64,000 nt of DNA from Mermis nigrescens (Eukaryota; Nematoda; Enoplea; Mermithida; Mermithidae): NCBI GenBank assembly GCA_036768485.1, contig JAVLUZ010000271.1, positions 4,818,309-4,882,308 of the forward strand, given 5' to 3'. Under the pieces are notes generated by a model. The model saw only the letters and a program-made list of their open reading frames with translations, was not told the DNA's origin and searched no databases. Made by a program: the position numbers and the translations under genes. Shown piece by piece: positions 23,801-35,169 of the stretch (position 1 is its first letter; each line of letters starts with the position of its first letter).

Positions 23801-24909
23801 CTTATACGGTAGGGGATCTTGTCTTAAAGGAATCCCAGACTGTAAAGAAGGGCGTATCACAAAAATTACTGCCTCTTTATGATGGTCCTTACAAGATTAT
23901 CGAAGTGAAATACCCTAATATTGTAATTCAATTATTGCAAGACAGTACAGTAATTGAAACTGTGCATGTAAATCGAAGCAAGCCATTCTTTGGGATTAAA
24001 CAGTCAGAACCAAATCAATCGGTTCATTCAGAACATAAAACAGTGGAAAAAAGGATAACGCCAAGTCATACATACAACCTACGAAGTATGGCAAATCAGC
24101 AAATAAACGTGGTCACCATACAAACCACAAGTGATGATGCAAATTATGATGAAGTACAGGATAGTCAGCCACATGTTATTCCTAATCATGCAGACGCACC
24201 TACTGAGATCAAGGAAATAAGCAATACTGATCTCCAGCTATCACAACTATTATCGAGCACTGAGCGTTTCTGCTCACCAATAATACCTCATGTGCTAGTT
24301 ACTATTAACAATCAAGTGAAACTATTTGCTGTGTTGGATGAAAATTCCCCAGGCTCCATACTCAATGCAGCAACAGCTAAACTCATACCAGAGCTCATGA
24401 TACGCAAAACGTTCCTCAAACACAATTATATTAACCCCATAGGCGAAGCCTATATCAGGGTAAAAACGCAAAACTTCGAAGAGACACTTAATGCTTACAT
24501 AAACAAACATAATGATACCCCATTAATTTTGGGATCCGATTTTCTCATTCGATTCGAAAATATCTTTAATGAAAGGGATTTCAAACACTTCAGAGCAGTC
24601 TTGAAAGCAGGACATATCGCGAGATCACCAACCACTACCAGTCATACTAAGATCAAACCAGTTGAACGGACTGAGGATGAGATAACTGCGGACACTGTGA
24701 TCCCAGATTGTGATGATCCTAGCAGGGACTTCACCATAAACGACTTGTGGGACATTAAACTACAAGGATTTGTCCCCGGTTGTTTTGGACACCTCAGTGG
24801 ATGGGACCCAAACAGACCACCCAGCTGCCAGGAAGAACAACCAGTGACCCAAGAAGATGGCGGCTTGTTGAGTTCATCAAGTTCGTCGAATGAGGGCATT
24901 CGACCTTAA
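20827..24909 (+). CDS. pol: Pol: RT, RNase H, integrase, plus C-terminal pseudo-protease
   Basis: This frame overlaps the end of env-PR by 56 bases in the +1 frame. Its first codon is TTG and the first ATG is 20929, so expression probably needs a frame change from env-PR. Numbering from 20827, RT spans about 195-385 with YLDD at 355-358 (CLVYLDDILIYAK). RNase H spans about 495-625, with TDAS around D504 and NADALSRLPN at its end. Integrase has an HHCC zinc region (about 710-755, CKECETC), catalytic D783, D843 and E879 (exact D-35-E spacing) and a DGPYK motif at 1019. Residues about 1150-1260 repeat the retropepsin fold pattern but read LDENSPGS where LDTGAVYS belongs. The tail holds GFVPGCFGHLSGW (1314-1326). 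At 1360 residues it is long for this clade because of that C-terminal extension. Confidence 0.95.
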   Translation: MHVSKHIILTTKSRFVRFKSENIPCSGLYFNSPEMRGTITLNENCELKPRTLTLINVPVPMQYKRVKYINFEPKSHRLQNNVYFASSVCQVQDEKIPVQILNLNSYTITLYHGTKIGDIKCFVQYQINQILDHKSASDPSILQIDTLTWVKENVVLSDKLKQTEKEQLIRLLASYPELYAHSDKDTGKTTLVEHTINTGDNNPVQRFMFCTSPKEKEIITKEIKALEAKEIISKSILPWATNVVLVKKKDGRHRLCIDFCGLNSVTKKDVYPLPRIDDILDTLNNMKYFTTLDQANAYWAIPIAEKDREKTAFHTSCGLYQFNYLPFGLCNAPATFQRLMDMLLSGLQWQTCLVYLDDILIYAKTHEQMLCRLKVILERLSKGGMKLRLNKCKFSFTEVEYLGYRISEQGILPDNRKFEAISKMAQPKNPKDVKSFLGLISYYRRFIPNCAQKSQPLTKLLKKEEKFFWGNEQQNAFEALKSLLINPPVLCHPNFNKAFILQTDASIQGIGAVLSQIGDDNLEHPIAFASRTLRPAEKNYPITELETLAVVEFIKYFRPYLYLHEVTVQTDHTAVKAVLEKQNASPRIARWGLAIAGTRLNIQPRKGSLNQNADALSRLPNSSGDLTFDIESEEISRPLESSISRIESKIDLKTLQNNDHKLSDIMRRLKKQPADENLTKLYEIKSDILYWKEDELCKVVVPKCLQPLIIQTHHDDPLAGHFGARKTIQLISRRYHWDTMNKDTTNYCKECETCQKNKPMRHKITATLKPIIASGPFERVAVDCMGPISVTENGNRFIVVFIDYFTKHIEAFPTPDITANTIAKLFVTKIICRHGAPQILQCDRGSDFTSKLMSKITHLMNVQKVHTSAYHPIANGEVERANQTLITRIHMFVDQHQVDWDEHLPYAVFATNIHTNDSTGYAPFQLLYGRIANLPVDAALNYQPNIYLTDYDSYNHEVKRHFTQALTVIQSQIRQAQQKYSANYNKHVNNVTYTVGDLVLKESQTVKKGVSQKLLPLYDGPYKIIEVKYPNIVIQLLQDSTVIETVHVNRSKPFFGIKQSEPNQSVHSEHKTVEKRITPSHTYNLRSMANQQINVVTIQTTSDDANYDEVQDSQPHVIPNHADAPTEIKEISNTDLQLSQLLSSTERFCSPIIPHVLVTINNQVKLFAVLDENSPGSILNAATAKLIPELMIRKTFLKHNYINPIGEAYIRVKTQNFEETLNAYINKHNDTPLILGSDFLIRFENIFNERDFKHFRAVLKAGHIARSPTTTSHTKIKPVERTEDEITADTVIPDCDDPSRDFTINDLWDIKLQGFVPGCFGHLSGWDPNRPPSCQEEQPVTQEDGGLLSSSSSSNEGIRP
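24274..24606 (+). other. Pseudo-retropepsin domain inside Pol
   Basis: This stretch aligns with the retropepsin of the env-PR frame over its whole length. PHVLVTINNQVKLFAVLDEN matches the strand leading to the active site. GEAYIRVKTQNFEETL matches GEAYITVKAYDVEETL, and PLILGSDFLIRFENI matches PLLLGANFLARFKTY. The active-site Asp is kept (residue 1171) but Thr-Gly is replaced by Glu-Asn, so it should not cleave. An internal duplication of PR moved to the Pol C-terminus is the simplest origin. Confidence 0.8.
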
Positions 24910-24919
24910 AGAAGGAGGA
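24908..24919 (+). other. Polypurine tract
   Basis: aaagaaggagga ends exactly at the 3' LTR (TGTCAG at 24920). The tract begins within the pol stop codon, so no gene lies between pol and the 3' LTR. Confidence 0.9.
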
Positions 24920-25465
24920 TGTCAGGGCGGCGGCAACATCAAAGAAAGATAAAATTTAAAAGAATATTTTTAGGTACTATATTTAGAAATCTCATGTGCT
25001 CGTATCTACTTTCATTTTTGCATGTTAAACTTCAATATCATGTATTCGTTCTAGTAACTTATTTCCTGCTTTTTCGCAAACTCTTAAATTAGATTTCCGG
25101 CCTCGCATACCTATCGTGTTTTAGAAACTTGTATAAAAGTTCGTGTTCATATCATTTTTGCTCTCTTTCTCCGATATTTGCCTCTGACTAGCTTAATCAC
25201 GCTACGCGTTTTTTGCCGCTCGCCCTTTATTGCCCGTTGTCGTCCAAAGTAAAAGGTAATTAGATACTTTGTGTTGTGTTTGACTTAATCCGCTCTTTAG
25301 TGACGATTTAGGTATCTATCCGCTGTCAGCAGCAAAACATTCAAATATCTAATCCGCAGACCCAAGCGAAGAAAGTAAGATAAGTTAAGCTTAAAGATTA
25401 ATCCTCTACAAAAGAGAAGTAAACTAAGCGCTAACAAACTTTGCGTTATCTGCGTTACAGTCACA
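24920..25465 (+). repeat. 3' LTR
   Basis: 546 bp, TGTCAGGGCGGCGGC to CAGTCACA, with its TATAAAAG at 25132-25139. It keeps more CpG dinucleotides than the 5' LTR. Confidence 0.95.
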
Positions 25466-26690
25466 CAGCCTTATACTTCCACAAAGGGGGAGGTAATGCT
25501 GACACAAAAGGCAATGAAGCATTGAAAAAATTGAGTTAAAATGTTTAAGGATGAAAACATTGTAAGAGTTTAAGCTCCACTGCACATTGACATGTTTTCA
25601 CAAGACAGATACATGCTTAATCTTACCAATTCTTGGCTAGAATTACATAAAAATAACAATGCTTTTGTTTTGCAGTGCTTTGAGGATTTGAATTTAGAAC
25701 TACAGGTCCTATAAATGAAATTTTTCATTCAAAAAGCTGAGGTTTAGGACAGAGTAAATCTAGCACGTGAACAAACAATGCAATCATGTACTGCAAACTA
25801 TCATATAAGGAGAGTGGCTAGTGGCTACAAGCAAATTGCATTTATCAAATCCAGCAAGAGAAACCTAATTATACATTGTTTACTGGTCAGCTACCTTGGC
25901 ATATTGTATTTGCATGTGTGAAGGCAGTGCTTATTGAGGTAGTATAGAAAAATAGCCATTTAATTTCAAGCCTGTTAACCCTTCTATGGCTAACATAGTG
26001 AACTCCGTTCACCAGGCATGCTTTTCAGTAGATTCTGGAACCAAAAGCGTGATTCATTGAGTGAAATTTTTCTATCTGTTATCTACCCTATCTACACATT
26101 TCTTTGCAGAAAAACACAATCAACAATGTACTTGTGTGCAAATTTTTAGTATTTCTTGATACAAGTTCAAAAATTGCAATGTTAAAAAGTAGGTTACATA
26201 CTTATTTAGTGTTTTTGAAATTTACTGCAGATCTCACAGTATGGATTCCTGTTTCATTCAAAATTATTTAAAATTCTGTTTATCAATGAAGAAGGAGTGG
26301 GCAATGTTCTGGGCATTGTATTATGCCAATTCATGTCACCTAAATACTGTAAGTTGCCCACTGAACAAACTTAAATGTGTTGGCCTCTGATTACCCGCTC
26401 AGCATTTTATTTAAGCATGATAGATACCTACAAACTTTTAATCAAATCTTTGAAGCAATAGATCTAAGGTGTGAAAGTAATTTTATTAGCAGAGAGGATT
26501 TTAAAAGAAGTCACTGTTTTTTTGTGTTTGGCCTGACTCCTGATGAAGATGATAGTGGGCATTGGGATTTATCCATGAAGGTACAACCAGCATTCAGATA
26601 AAATTCGGGAATCACTATTTTTGTTGAATTTGATAATTTGATAATGATTGACAAAAACTAAAACACTTTTCATGATTATGATGCATAAAA
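25466..26690 (+). pseudogene. Polinton structural protein (F54H12.2-like), 3' part
   Basis: Text resumes directly after the LTR element. Pieces recognisable in order are YTSTKGGGNADTKGNEALKK (about 25471), APLHIDMFSQDRYMLNLTNS with WLELHKNNNAFVLQC (25575-25680), and LFTGQLPWHIVFACVKAV (25877-25930). A last frame (26377-26601) has a DRYLQTFNQIFEAIDL start and FVFGLTPDEDDSGHWDLS, followed after a stop by GITIFVEFDNLIMID. The LH.D.F.Q.R, GQLP...V.A.V and F.LTPD...(G)H blocks are the conserved core and C-terminus of the family. Multiple stops and frame changes are present. Together with 15584-15994 this is one gene split by the LTR element. Confidence 0.65.
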
Positions 26691-26691
26691 C

Positions 26692-27042
26692 ATGAAACTA
26701 TTTGAGGAATTGAAATTCTTGAAGCTGCTTCTCAGAATCATACATTTTTTGTGTTTCCCATTAGATCTTGTCCCTCACATTAAGAGTTACCCTGCTGCTC
26801 TTGTAGTGAAACTAGATGATAGCAATCATCCTGGCTCCCACTGGGTTTCCCTCTATATTAATCACAAAGGACACTGTGGCCATTTTGACAGCTATGGACA
26901 AAAACTATTTCAGCAAAAAGAGTATATACATCATAATGCTAAAGCTTACACATACAATAGTGTAAAAGTTCAAGGCATATTTAGCATTTTATGCAGCCGC
27001 ATATGCATCCATTTCCTAGTTTCCTGTGCACAAGGTATTTGA
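26692..27042 (+). pseudogene. Polinton adenain-like cysteine protease (PRO), partial
   Basis: One open frame of 116 codons carries the C-terminal two thirds of an adenain/Ulp1-type maturation protease. YPAALVVKLDDSNHPGSHWV includes the catalytic His, CGHFDSYGQKL the Asp, and VKVQGIFSILCSRICIHFLV the Gln and Cys. All four expected catalytic positions are kept. The usual N-terminal GVxxxDxLP lead is missing or lies in another frame; only LDLVPHIKSYP remains. A pyrimidine-rich run ending cccattag at 26757-26764 could be an intron acceptor. In Polintons this enzyme cleaves structural proteins, and it sits right behind the large structural gene here. It may be a relic with a lucky open stretch. 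Confidence 0.7.
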
Positions 27043-27119
27043 TTTAGGAACATCATTACATCGATGCAACATGAATAAATAAATAAATGCTCTAATAAAC
27101 TTAAGTTGTAAACATCAAT

Positions 27120-27600
27120 ATGAAACAATTTTACCTTACTCTTCCAAGCAATTCACAAGAAACAAATACTGCAGTCACATTTGTTACCAATATGCCTACA
27201 CAAATTGTATCAAAGAGTGAGTGGGGGTTGGTTTAATGGAAATAATTTATGCTAATACTTGGCACAATGTTAAGAAGGAGCAGAATATGATACAATTTTA
27301 TGATATAAAAACCAATGTGCAGCAAAAATTGCTTATACCTTGAGCAAGATATTTAAATATGCACAATCTCATTCAAGCCATCAGGGATGGAGTAAAACGA
27401 TTAGCTCAATAGATAAATTTGATTATGTGCAATATTTTGGCATAAAGTATGCTGAAAATAGAAAATTTTGTCATCTGACAATAAATTCTGATGGTGGTAG
27501 AATTTTAACTTTTGTTAGTATAAATATCTGTTCTTATCACCTTAGTGCGCCTCTTTACCTCTTTAAATCTCAGTCATGTAGCATTTGCCCAATTACATTG
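27120..27600 (+). pseudogene. Polinton FYxTLP-type gene relic, copy 2
   Basis: ATG at 27120 opens MKQFYLTLPSNSQETNTAVT and reaches SEWG. After a frame change it reads VGLMEIIYANTWHN and QNMIQFYDIK, then MHNLIQAIRDGVKRLAQ ending at 27412, and in a further frame FDYVQYFGIKYAENRKFCHL. The block order equals that at 4893-5560. It closes the Polinton gene block, directly behind the protease. The general role is probably structural; broken here. Confidence 0.6.
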
Positions 27601-29534
27601 TGGGGGGGCAATCTGGGAAATTGCACAGTTCCAGGTTCCCCTTTGTTCCATATGTTTTGGGAAGAGACGCTGACGGCCAGAATCAGGGTCTCGCGACAAT
27701 ATTATAATTCGTATGCTAAATAGTAAATCGCCAGCTTGGCCACTTAATGGCCTAAAATATACTAATGACACAATGATCATTTCAGCTTACCTTTACATAT
27801 TAGTGCAAAAGTTTGACCTCTTGCATCAATGTGTAAATTTTGTACATAATATAATTTAGCTGGACTACTTTTGAGAGTACATGAATTTGTTTATATAATT
27901 TTATACCCATTCATACAATGGATTCAAAGAATGCAGTATGATTTCTCGAATTTCACAATTTTGTAAATGCTGCTCCTCTTGGTGCCAAATATTTTAATGC
28001 TGCAATGCGTTTTTCTTTATGCAATTGTTGTTTCTGCTGCATCCTCACTGTCACATTCCTCATTCTGCTCTGCTTTGCTTTTGAAATTCGATTCACTGAC
28101 ATTTTTGGGCACCTGAAAACTGCTGTGATACAAATTTTTGCATTTTTATGATTATTAATATTTCAAAGACCACTTGAACTTGCCACAAATGATGAAATTC
28201 AGTTGCACAATTTATAAGCTAATTCAATAAAAGCTCAATAAAATATAAAAGGTTTATTGTAAACAATGTGCTTATACACACTAGCAAAACTATCTTTATT
28301 ATGCTTAATGTTTGTTGTGCTTGACTGCACTTCATTTTTTTCTTTTGTTATTGCACGCCCTTGGGCCAAAGTTTTGGTGCACATAACAATTTTATTATTT
28401 TGTTACAGTGTACTGTGGTTTGTAGAATTGTAAGCCAAGTGCGAATCAGCAGAATTAGAACAAAATGTTCTGCTTAAAAGAAATCCAATGAATCAAGAAA
28501 ATTATTTGCAATGATTTTTGTAGACCCAAATTAGAAAATGGGACATATTTCAAAGAATTTAGTAGTTGGTCCATAACATTTAAAATATCTGTGAATCAAA
28601 TTGAATTCCTGTACATCCCCAAATTCCGCTTCCAGCCTGAGACTGGTCTCCTTTGGTTTTTATTGAGTCATTGAGCCAATAGAGCTCATTTTAAGAGCAA
28701 GCTGGCGCTCTTGTTGATTTGCTTCACTTAATTTTAATTTATTTGTTTTGTGATAAATTGTCGTGTGACTACAAAGCGCCCACAATTGAACAAAATATTG
28801 TGTGAAGAAAAATCATATATGCATATATGTGTGTCTGCTGCTTATGCATAAGATTTTTGGGTTTTTGTCAATTTGATCGCGAAGAACCAGGGCGCCCCTT
28901 AGGTTTTTTGGGATAAAACAAGAGCTATATAGCAATTTGTTGCATTTTTGCAATAATTTGTTTGTTACCCCAGTTTGAATTAAGACCCACATAATTCTGG
29001 TCGTCTAATAAAACTGTGAAGTTTTTGATATTTGTAACCAACACAGAATGCAGCATTTGGATTTCAGAAGTGCCATATGTTGCATAGTCATTTAATTAAG
29101 GATGACTGCATTAAGAATGCAAAAATATTACCCACAGGAAAGATATTGTGTGCCATTCATAGGCTTAATTTTGCTCTGTTTTTCTTTGCTGCATGTATTG
29201 CAGAACACAATGCACAGAGTGAGGGCGGCACTTGGGGGCTCAAAAATTAAAATGGAATTTATAGAAGTGATGAAGAGTGATCAGGTCAAAAGTTTAAAAC
29301 AATGTTAAGCTTTGAAAATTTCCATTGTTAGAAGAAAGAAACTTAATTCAAACTTTTATTGCAATTAAAACAATTCATGACTACTTTTAAGAATTACCTG
29401 TTATTATACTGCCGTTTAAAATACAGTAGGCTACCATTTGAGGGAGGCAATCAGCAGCTATGGAGGGCTTTATGATCTCCATGATAGGTCTTTGATTGGT
29501 CTTAGGCCGCATGTGGCATAATTTTGATTGAGAA
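27601..29534. other. No recognisable gene
   Basis: Stop-rich AT-rich DNA on both strands. A minus-strand basic/glutamine-rich stretch near 27990-28045 (MRMQQKQQLHKEKRIAALKY) has no clear relatives. Terminal repeats marking the right end of the Polinton were not found. Confidence 0.45.
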
Positions 29535-29960
29535 CAAGCAGCCCAATTATTAGTAGATACTTTTGGACAAATGCTACCTACTGAAGGCAGTATTACAGCC
29601 TTAGAAATAGGTAACCCAGTGGGTCAATGACTGATACAGTTCTTAAACTGCTTTGTTTGGCATATAACAATGGGAATTGACATTCCATCTGAAGAAGCCG
29701 CTGCCCAATTATATGAATACTTAAATAATGAAGCCAAAATCTATTGGGCTATGTGCAATGACTGGGGTACGCTGCTCTACCTTGAACAAGAATTCGGATG
29801 TTGCTCCCAAGTAGTTGAACCCCAGTAGTTAGGATTACACCTACTAGCAGCCAAACTCTGCCGTGAGGTGGTTGAATTTTGAACTTAGAAATGGTGGGGC
29901 ATATTATATTATCCGAGTCACATATATATTATTGCAACCTAGTAAAGATAAAAGTTTTAG
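29535..29960 (+). pseudogene. Unidentified decayed coding stretch
   Basis: One frame from about 29535 to 29828 has a single TGA and otherwise protein-like composition: AAQLLVDTFGQMLPTEGSIT, then after the stop HITMGIDIPSEEAAAQLYEY and KIYWAMCNDWGTLLYLEQEF. A neighbouring frame carries on with RNGGAYYIIRVTYILLQPSK. I do not recognise the family. The surroundings (Polinton left, BEL/Pao right) suggest transposon origin, but this is inference. Confidence 0.4.
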
Positions 29961-32900
29961 ACAAAGAATTGGACATTTTTACCTGGTATGGCTCTACAAC
30001 CCACCCACATTTTGTCATGACTACACCTTGTGCACCGTTTATTTGTTTATTATGCATCATTTAATTTTCTTTTGGCTCTTGTGTGTGTTTTGACAATAAT
30101 GCTAATTTACTTATTTTACTTATTTTCATGGCCTTTGCCTGCAAATTAATTCTACGCAAATGGACAATGAGATCCATGACAGTAAAGTGGCTGCCGGTAA
30201 AATTGGATTGCTGCCCTCTATTAGTGAAATGCTTAGGAGGAACCCAACTTATGTCTGGTCAATGGCTGGTCCAGACCTAAGTGATTTTCAGGTTTAAGTA
30301 TAGTTATAAACCATTCTCTGGTCTCAGAGGAGTCCGGAATCTGTGCTGCTGCACAGTTGAGAAGCTTGTGAAATATTACTTCATTTATGCTATCAAAAAT
30401 CCTGGAAAATCATAAAATTTGAGTATTTTTGAAGAAAACAACAACATTTACGATTTGTATGTTGAACTTTTGGGATCCTGCAAGGATAATATGCTAGAAT
30501 TGTAAAAATCTTATAAAATTGATCAATACCAATGCTTAAAATCATTGGTTCCAAAATTTATTTAATACTAAATGAAATATAATATTCAACGACCTAAACA
30601 GACTTCAGTATTAAATGTTGACATTTACATTAAGAAATTGAATTTCAAATGAACAATATACTTTATTATGGTTTTCAGTTACCATCAAACATTTGAAGTT
30701 AAATTGTCTAATGGTTGTGAAAATCTAACTTTTAGCAATTTATTTACGCCTTGATGCCTATTATAAAAAATTATCTATGAACTTATTCAATCACATTTGA
30801 TCAACAGGAATCAATTTACACCTTTTCAATTCTTCTGGACTGACATGTCTGACAATTTAAAAATCTGAGAGCAAATTAACATTTATTACTTTCACAGCTA
30901 TTTTATATGTAAATCATGCTTTGTTTCGACAACTTTTATCAACCACTTGAACTGGAATTTAATATTTTAAGCACTATTTCCTCTGATGAAACATGCATGC
31001 GACATACTTTGGGTTAAGATTTAAGTGGTGTGGCCTATTGTGTCATGGGATCATAAACACTTGGCCATATTTCATGATTGTTTGTGTTTCTCTTAGGGAA
31101 TTTTCATGATTTTCGAATCCCTTATGTGGCACAGTATTTCTGACAACCCATACAACTTGCAATAGAAACCCTGACCCTCTGTCAACTATCTTATCTAGGA
31201 AAACCCAAATGTCTGCATGAAATAATATGATTTTAATTGGAAAGTGGTTAAACTCGAAATTAGAGTCAACTTCTCAAATTGACAGTAGGCAAAGCCCATT
31301 AAATTGTGGCTCTACCCTATCCAACACCATTTTGCGGTAATCCAACATAGATGAGTCCTTCGAGCCCAATTGACCATCATGGTATTTCTCAATTTGCTTT
31401 GTTGTTATGCTAGCCCTTCTTACTGCTGGGTTCAAAAAATTTATGGTATGCTAAGCTACATGTCATTGACCATTGGACATGAAACATTAATTTTGAGCAT
31501 GCATATTGATCATCTATTTTATTTGTGCTCAATTTTAAAAATTAGTGGTTTGACATTGAATTAATAAACATATTTCAAGCATTATGGCTTTAAAAAGTGT
31601 CTCACAATTCAAATCTGCTCAAATCGCTACTATTTTCAATATTATCAAATCCTTCTCTAAAACAAAAAAGGGTAGGAGAAAAGGACACAGAGGAAATGGA
31701 ACACAAATTAAAAATTTGTCAAATTTTTGCCTCAAATTGACCTTCAGGGCAATGCCTTCATATTTGGATCTATTTGACCACTTTCCAAACTGCCCTGTGC
31801 GTACATGTGGTTAGCTACTGTTTATACATGTTCACATAATGCCCTTAGATCTATCTATCCAATAAATTAGCCATTTTCTAGAGAACAATCAAACAGGTTC
31901 TGTGAAATTTAAATTGGTGTTGTGAACGTCGGGAATATATGACGCTGCAAATAATATACAACTAGAGTAAGCATATATAAGGTCACAGTAATTATCTTAA
32001 TTCTTATAATCTTTACGAATTTTGCAAAGTTTGATCTGCTGCAAAGTTTAATCATCATCTGCACTTCTGCAAACAATTCTGCAAGAAAGCAGTCCAGCTG
32101 AATTATCATAACTGGACTGACTTGAATATAATAGCTTACTAAACGTTTTTGTAATTCTAAAATTTCTGCAAAAGCCATTCTGCCACAAAAATTATCATAA
32201 ATGGGCTAAAATGAATAAGAAAGTTTATTAATCCCTCTCTTTTCTTCTATTTTTCAATAAACTTGCGCCTGACATCAAGATCAAAGTTACGGCCCAATTC
32301 TCATGAAGGGACCATCATCCCGTCACAGTTGATACAATTCTTGCTCATAGACAAAGACTTTGGCTTTGGATTTGATTTTTTTGAATATTTACTGTGTGAT
32401 ATTATATATTTTGAGAAAAAATAATTGTCCTTTGTGTTTCAGGATTATATATACTCCTGTTTCTTACTGAAAACGTTATTCGCCAAACCTAATAAATTAG
32501 TAATTCAATTTGTCGCCCACAAGCAAGACTAGAGACACCCTGCTGTTACATATCCACTAGGGACAGTGAATTGAATAAAGTAGAACTTAGTAAAGCTAAG
32601 TTAAGATTTAGGATAATAGAATTTTATCCTATCATACATTTTATTTGTTGTAAACCATTGAAACAAAACCAGAAAAGGGTTAAAAATACAGCCAAAAATA
32701 AGTCAAAAAATTAAACGTTTATGACAAATAAATTGGCACTCACGGGTGGACAAAAGGTTATCTATGTTGACAGATTTCTGAATAAAATTGGGATATTTTC
32801 ACTTCAAAAAGTAAAGTGATTGTATTTATAGAAATTTGTTTGTATATTCTCTTTATTTTTGTGACATTAATATTGAATTATTGTGTGAGTATCTGGTATA

Positions 32901-33279
32901 GAGTCTAGAGATCATCTAATGGGAAAAGTTGGTCACACACAGACAAACAAAATATTTAACTATAGTTCTTAAATAAAGATTTAAGAACAGTTGATTATTG
33001 TTCTTAGAGTGAACACTGATCAAAAATTTAATATTATTGTCTGAATGAGTGTATTCAGCATAGTCATAGAAGTGATAGGTATTGTAGAAGTTCTGCATAA
33101 GCGGTCTATATTCTTCCATTATATAGATTTCAAAATAGCAGATTGAGTGTCTAGCAATTGCAAATAATATCTTAAAAGTTCTGAAAGATATTCTAGAATT
33201 TTTAGAGTCAGATTGAAGCAAATATAACTTAATTAATATGAATTTGTCTCGAAGTCATGTCTGATTAGTCAGATGATTG
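29961..33279. other. No recognisable gene
   Basis: Frames at 31370-31564, 31584-31814 and 32916-33221 are short and unlike any family I know. No terminal repeats, tRNA or microsatellite of note. Confidence 0.45.
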
Positions 33280-34262
33280 AGTCTGCTCAAAAGAAATTAA
33301 TACGATATCTTCAAGAAATGTGGCAAATGAATATGAAGTTTTCTGTTCAGCCTGTGTTGTCAATTGAACAAAATATCTGAAAATTTAGAAAACAGTGTGT
33401 ATATGTTTAAAAATATGTTCAACAAAATTTCGAGCTCAGTTCAAACTTTGGAGACCCAGAATACCCACTGGGATGCCCTCCAACAGTCTCTTAATAATAT
33501 CAACTTAGAATTAGACTTAAACATTTACGAGGAATTTTGTTTGAAAGACAATAATTTTGTAGAACTTATTTTTGAAGGAAAAAAGCTTGCCAAGCACTTG
33601 ATTGCTATCTTTCAGAAATAAAGGACACTATTTCAAAATTACAATTAACAAATTGAGGTAAAGCTCCTTTTATTGCTCCTAGTTTATCAACTTATAGTTA
33701 AGAGCCAATAGCAATGTGTATACAATTGCCTAAATCTGAATTGCCCACTTATGTGGGCGATCTACTTAGGTGGATTGAATTTTGGGACTCTTTTTGAAGC
33801 CGCAGTAAATAATTAAGACATCCCTCCTGTTCAGAAATTTAATTATTTACTGAATGCATTAAAAGGAGATGCTAAAAAGTCAGTTGAAGGAATGGCAGTC
33901 AACACATGTGGGTGTGGGGAAGGGTTTGGGGGGTATGCACTCCTCAGAAGTTGAAACCCCCCAGAAATCAAAATAACCCCCTCCTCCAACGGAATTCAAA
34001 ATTTGGAAGTTTTTTTTGCTTTTTTGGCAATTTTTTGATGCCATTGGATAGTGCTTGATGAGAAACGTCGAAAATATGGTGTTTCTTTTGCCGTACAACC
34101 ACTTTTAAGACCATTTGTTGACCTTTGAAAATTTTTCACCCACCCCCACCAGAATTTTGGTGCTGCCTACCTATGGCAGTCACTAATAATACATATAAAG
34201 ACGCTATAGAAATTTTAAAAGAAAGATTTATTGATAATAATGTAATTAAGCAAGCATTGTAC
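33280..34262 (+). pseudogene. BEL/Pao gag relic, 5' part
   Basis: A coiled-coil-like frame (33364-33621, with TLETQNTHWDALQQSLNNIN) comes first. Pieces in other frames then read LPKSELPTYVGDLLRWIEFW (about 33729-33790), KFNYLLNALKGDAKKSVEGM (about 33836-33896) and TYKDAIEILKERFIDNNVIK (about 34192-34250). LPK.ELP...GD...W..FWDSF, K..YL...L.G.A...(I/V)EG and Y..A...L.ERF is the signature of BEL/Pao Gag. The relic is interrupted by a hAT MITE (33903-34175) and then cut at 34262 by a minus-strand Ty3 element. Its pol follows at 41084. Confidence 0.75.
33903..34175 (+). mobile_element. hAT-type MITE, family 1
   Basis: It begins cacatgtgggtgtgggg and ends gctgcctacctatg. The 8-bp flanks are gcagtcaa (33895-33902) and gcagtcac (34176-34183), one mismatch. 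It splits a BEL/Pao gag coding stretch between the VEGM and TYKDAIEIL blocks, so the insertion site is confirmed by the host sequence. Confidence 0.9.
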
Positions 34263-34764
34263 TGTTATGGGTCTGGGGGTCTTCCTGCTGGTACGGTTGG
34301 GGTACATACTATACTTGGGAGAGAGATTGCTATTGGGTTCACTGTCTCAAGATTAAGACTTATGTTGTAAGAATACCAAAGAATGTATCCATGTCCAACA
34401 CACCTGTTCATTTGAAAACACTAATGACACAATAAGCGCAAAGTTTAAACCAACTGAAAAACCGAACTGAACCAAACCCAACAAATGAACAAAATGTGCG
34501 ACTTAAATACTTGATGGGCTGTGTGCCATCAGGCAACAAATGAAAGAGCTAATTTAGGCAACAAACAAATTTCTCTCAGATCGCTTTCGTCGATCCCTCA
34601 CGTATTTTGCTTGTTGCCTCGCTTCTTCAACGGCTGCCTTAAGTCACATATTTTGTCTTCCGCCATCAAATACACATTGACCCTAACTGCGCAATTCATT
34701 AATGTTTGACGCTTGCACGGCTATTGGCATCATTGCTGTTGTCAGTCCCTTGGCCGTCCTGACA
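34263..34764 (-). repeat. 3' LTR of the second element
   Basis: Read on the minus strand it starts TGTCAGGACGGCCAAGG, like the LTR start of the first element, and ends CCCATAACA. The partner copy is at 40630-41083; shared text includes cttcctgctggtacggttg and tatacttgggagagagattg. Confidence 0.88.
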
Positions 34765-34775
34765 TTCTCTTCTTC
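34765..34775 (-). other. Polypurine tract of the second element
   Basis: gaagaagagaa on the minus strand lies directly before the 3' LTR start TGTCAGG. Confidence 0.8.
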
Positions 34776-35169
34776 AAATTGGATGCCCTTGTCCAAATCT
34801 TCGTCCATCAGGATTGGCAAATCCACCTCATCTTCTCTCAGTTCCCATCCACTCAGAGAACCAAAGGAGCTTGGCACAAAGCCTCTTAGACGTAGATCTG
34901 GCTCCTTCCAAGCACTTAAATGGCCAAAAGAGCCTGGTACAAAACCCTGCATTGGGATTGGTTTATCCTCTGTACTATCATGGGGTGGTCCATTGCATTC
35001 CTCTCCTTTATTTGGGGCGTCCTCGTCCCAAGTTTCAATATCTTGTGTGGATACAGGAAGTCGGGAACACAAGTTGTATTGTACTCCATTGCATGGTACT
35101 ATTTCATTTTTGAGGCGGATATATCTGCACTCATTATTTATTTTGTAAGCTTTGAAACAAAATAGTAAA
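34776..35169 (-). pseudogene. Polyprotein C-terminal tail joined to PR remnant
   Basis: On the minus strand a frame begins in the last strand of the retropepsin (GTDLLFCFKAYKINNE). It passes the block that starts pol in the first element (YIRLKNEIVPCNGVQYN), then jumps to an acidic tail. The tail has GFVPGSFGHLSAW and GFVPSSFGSLSGW, two copies of the motif present once in the first element. RT, RNase H and integrase are absent, so the join marks an internal deletion of several kilobases. The frame stays open past the tract into the LTR. Confidence 0.75.

Larger units (their letters stand above)
15995..25465 (+). mobile_element. Ty3/Gypsy LTR element with gag - env-PR - pol order
   Basis: A complete 9.47-kb element with LTRs of 545 and 546 bp (TGTCAG...TCACA), a 4-bp target duplication, primer site, polypurine tract, gag, a glycoprotein-protease gene and pol. 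RT, RNase H and integrase order (RT-RH-IN) places pol in Ty3/Gypsy (Metaviridae). The unusual point is that the envelope-like gene lies between gag and pol and is fused to the protease. The element sits in a decayed Polinton structural gene in the same orientation. Env-PR and pol frames are open; gag is broken. LTR identity is about 97% by eye, so the insertion is fairly old but much younger than the Polinton. Confidence 0.95.
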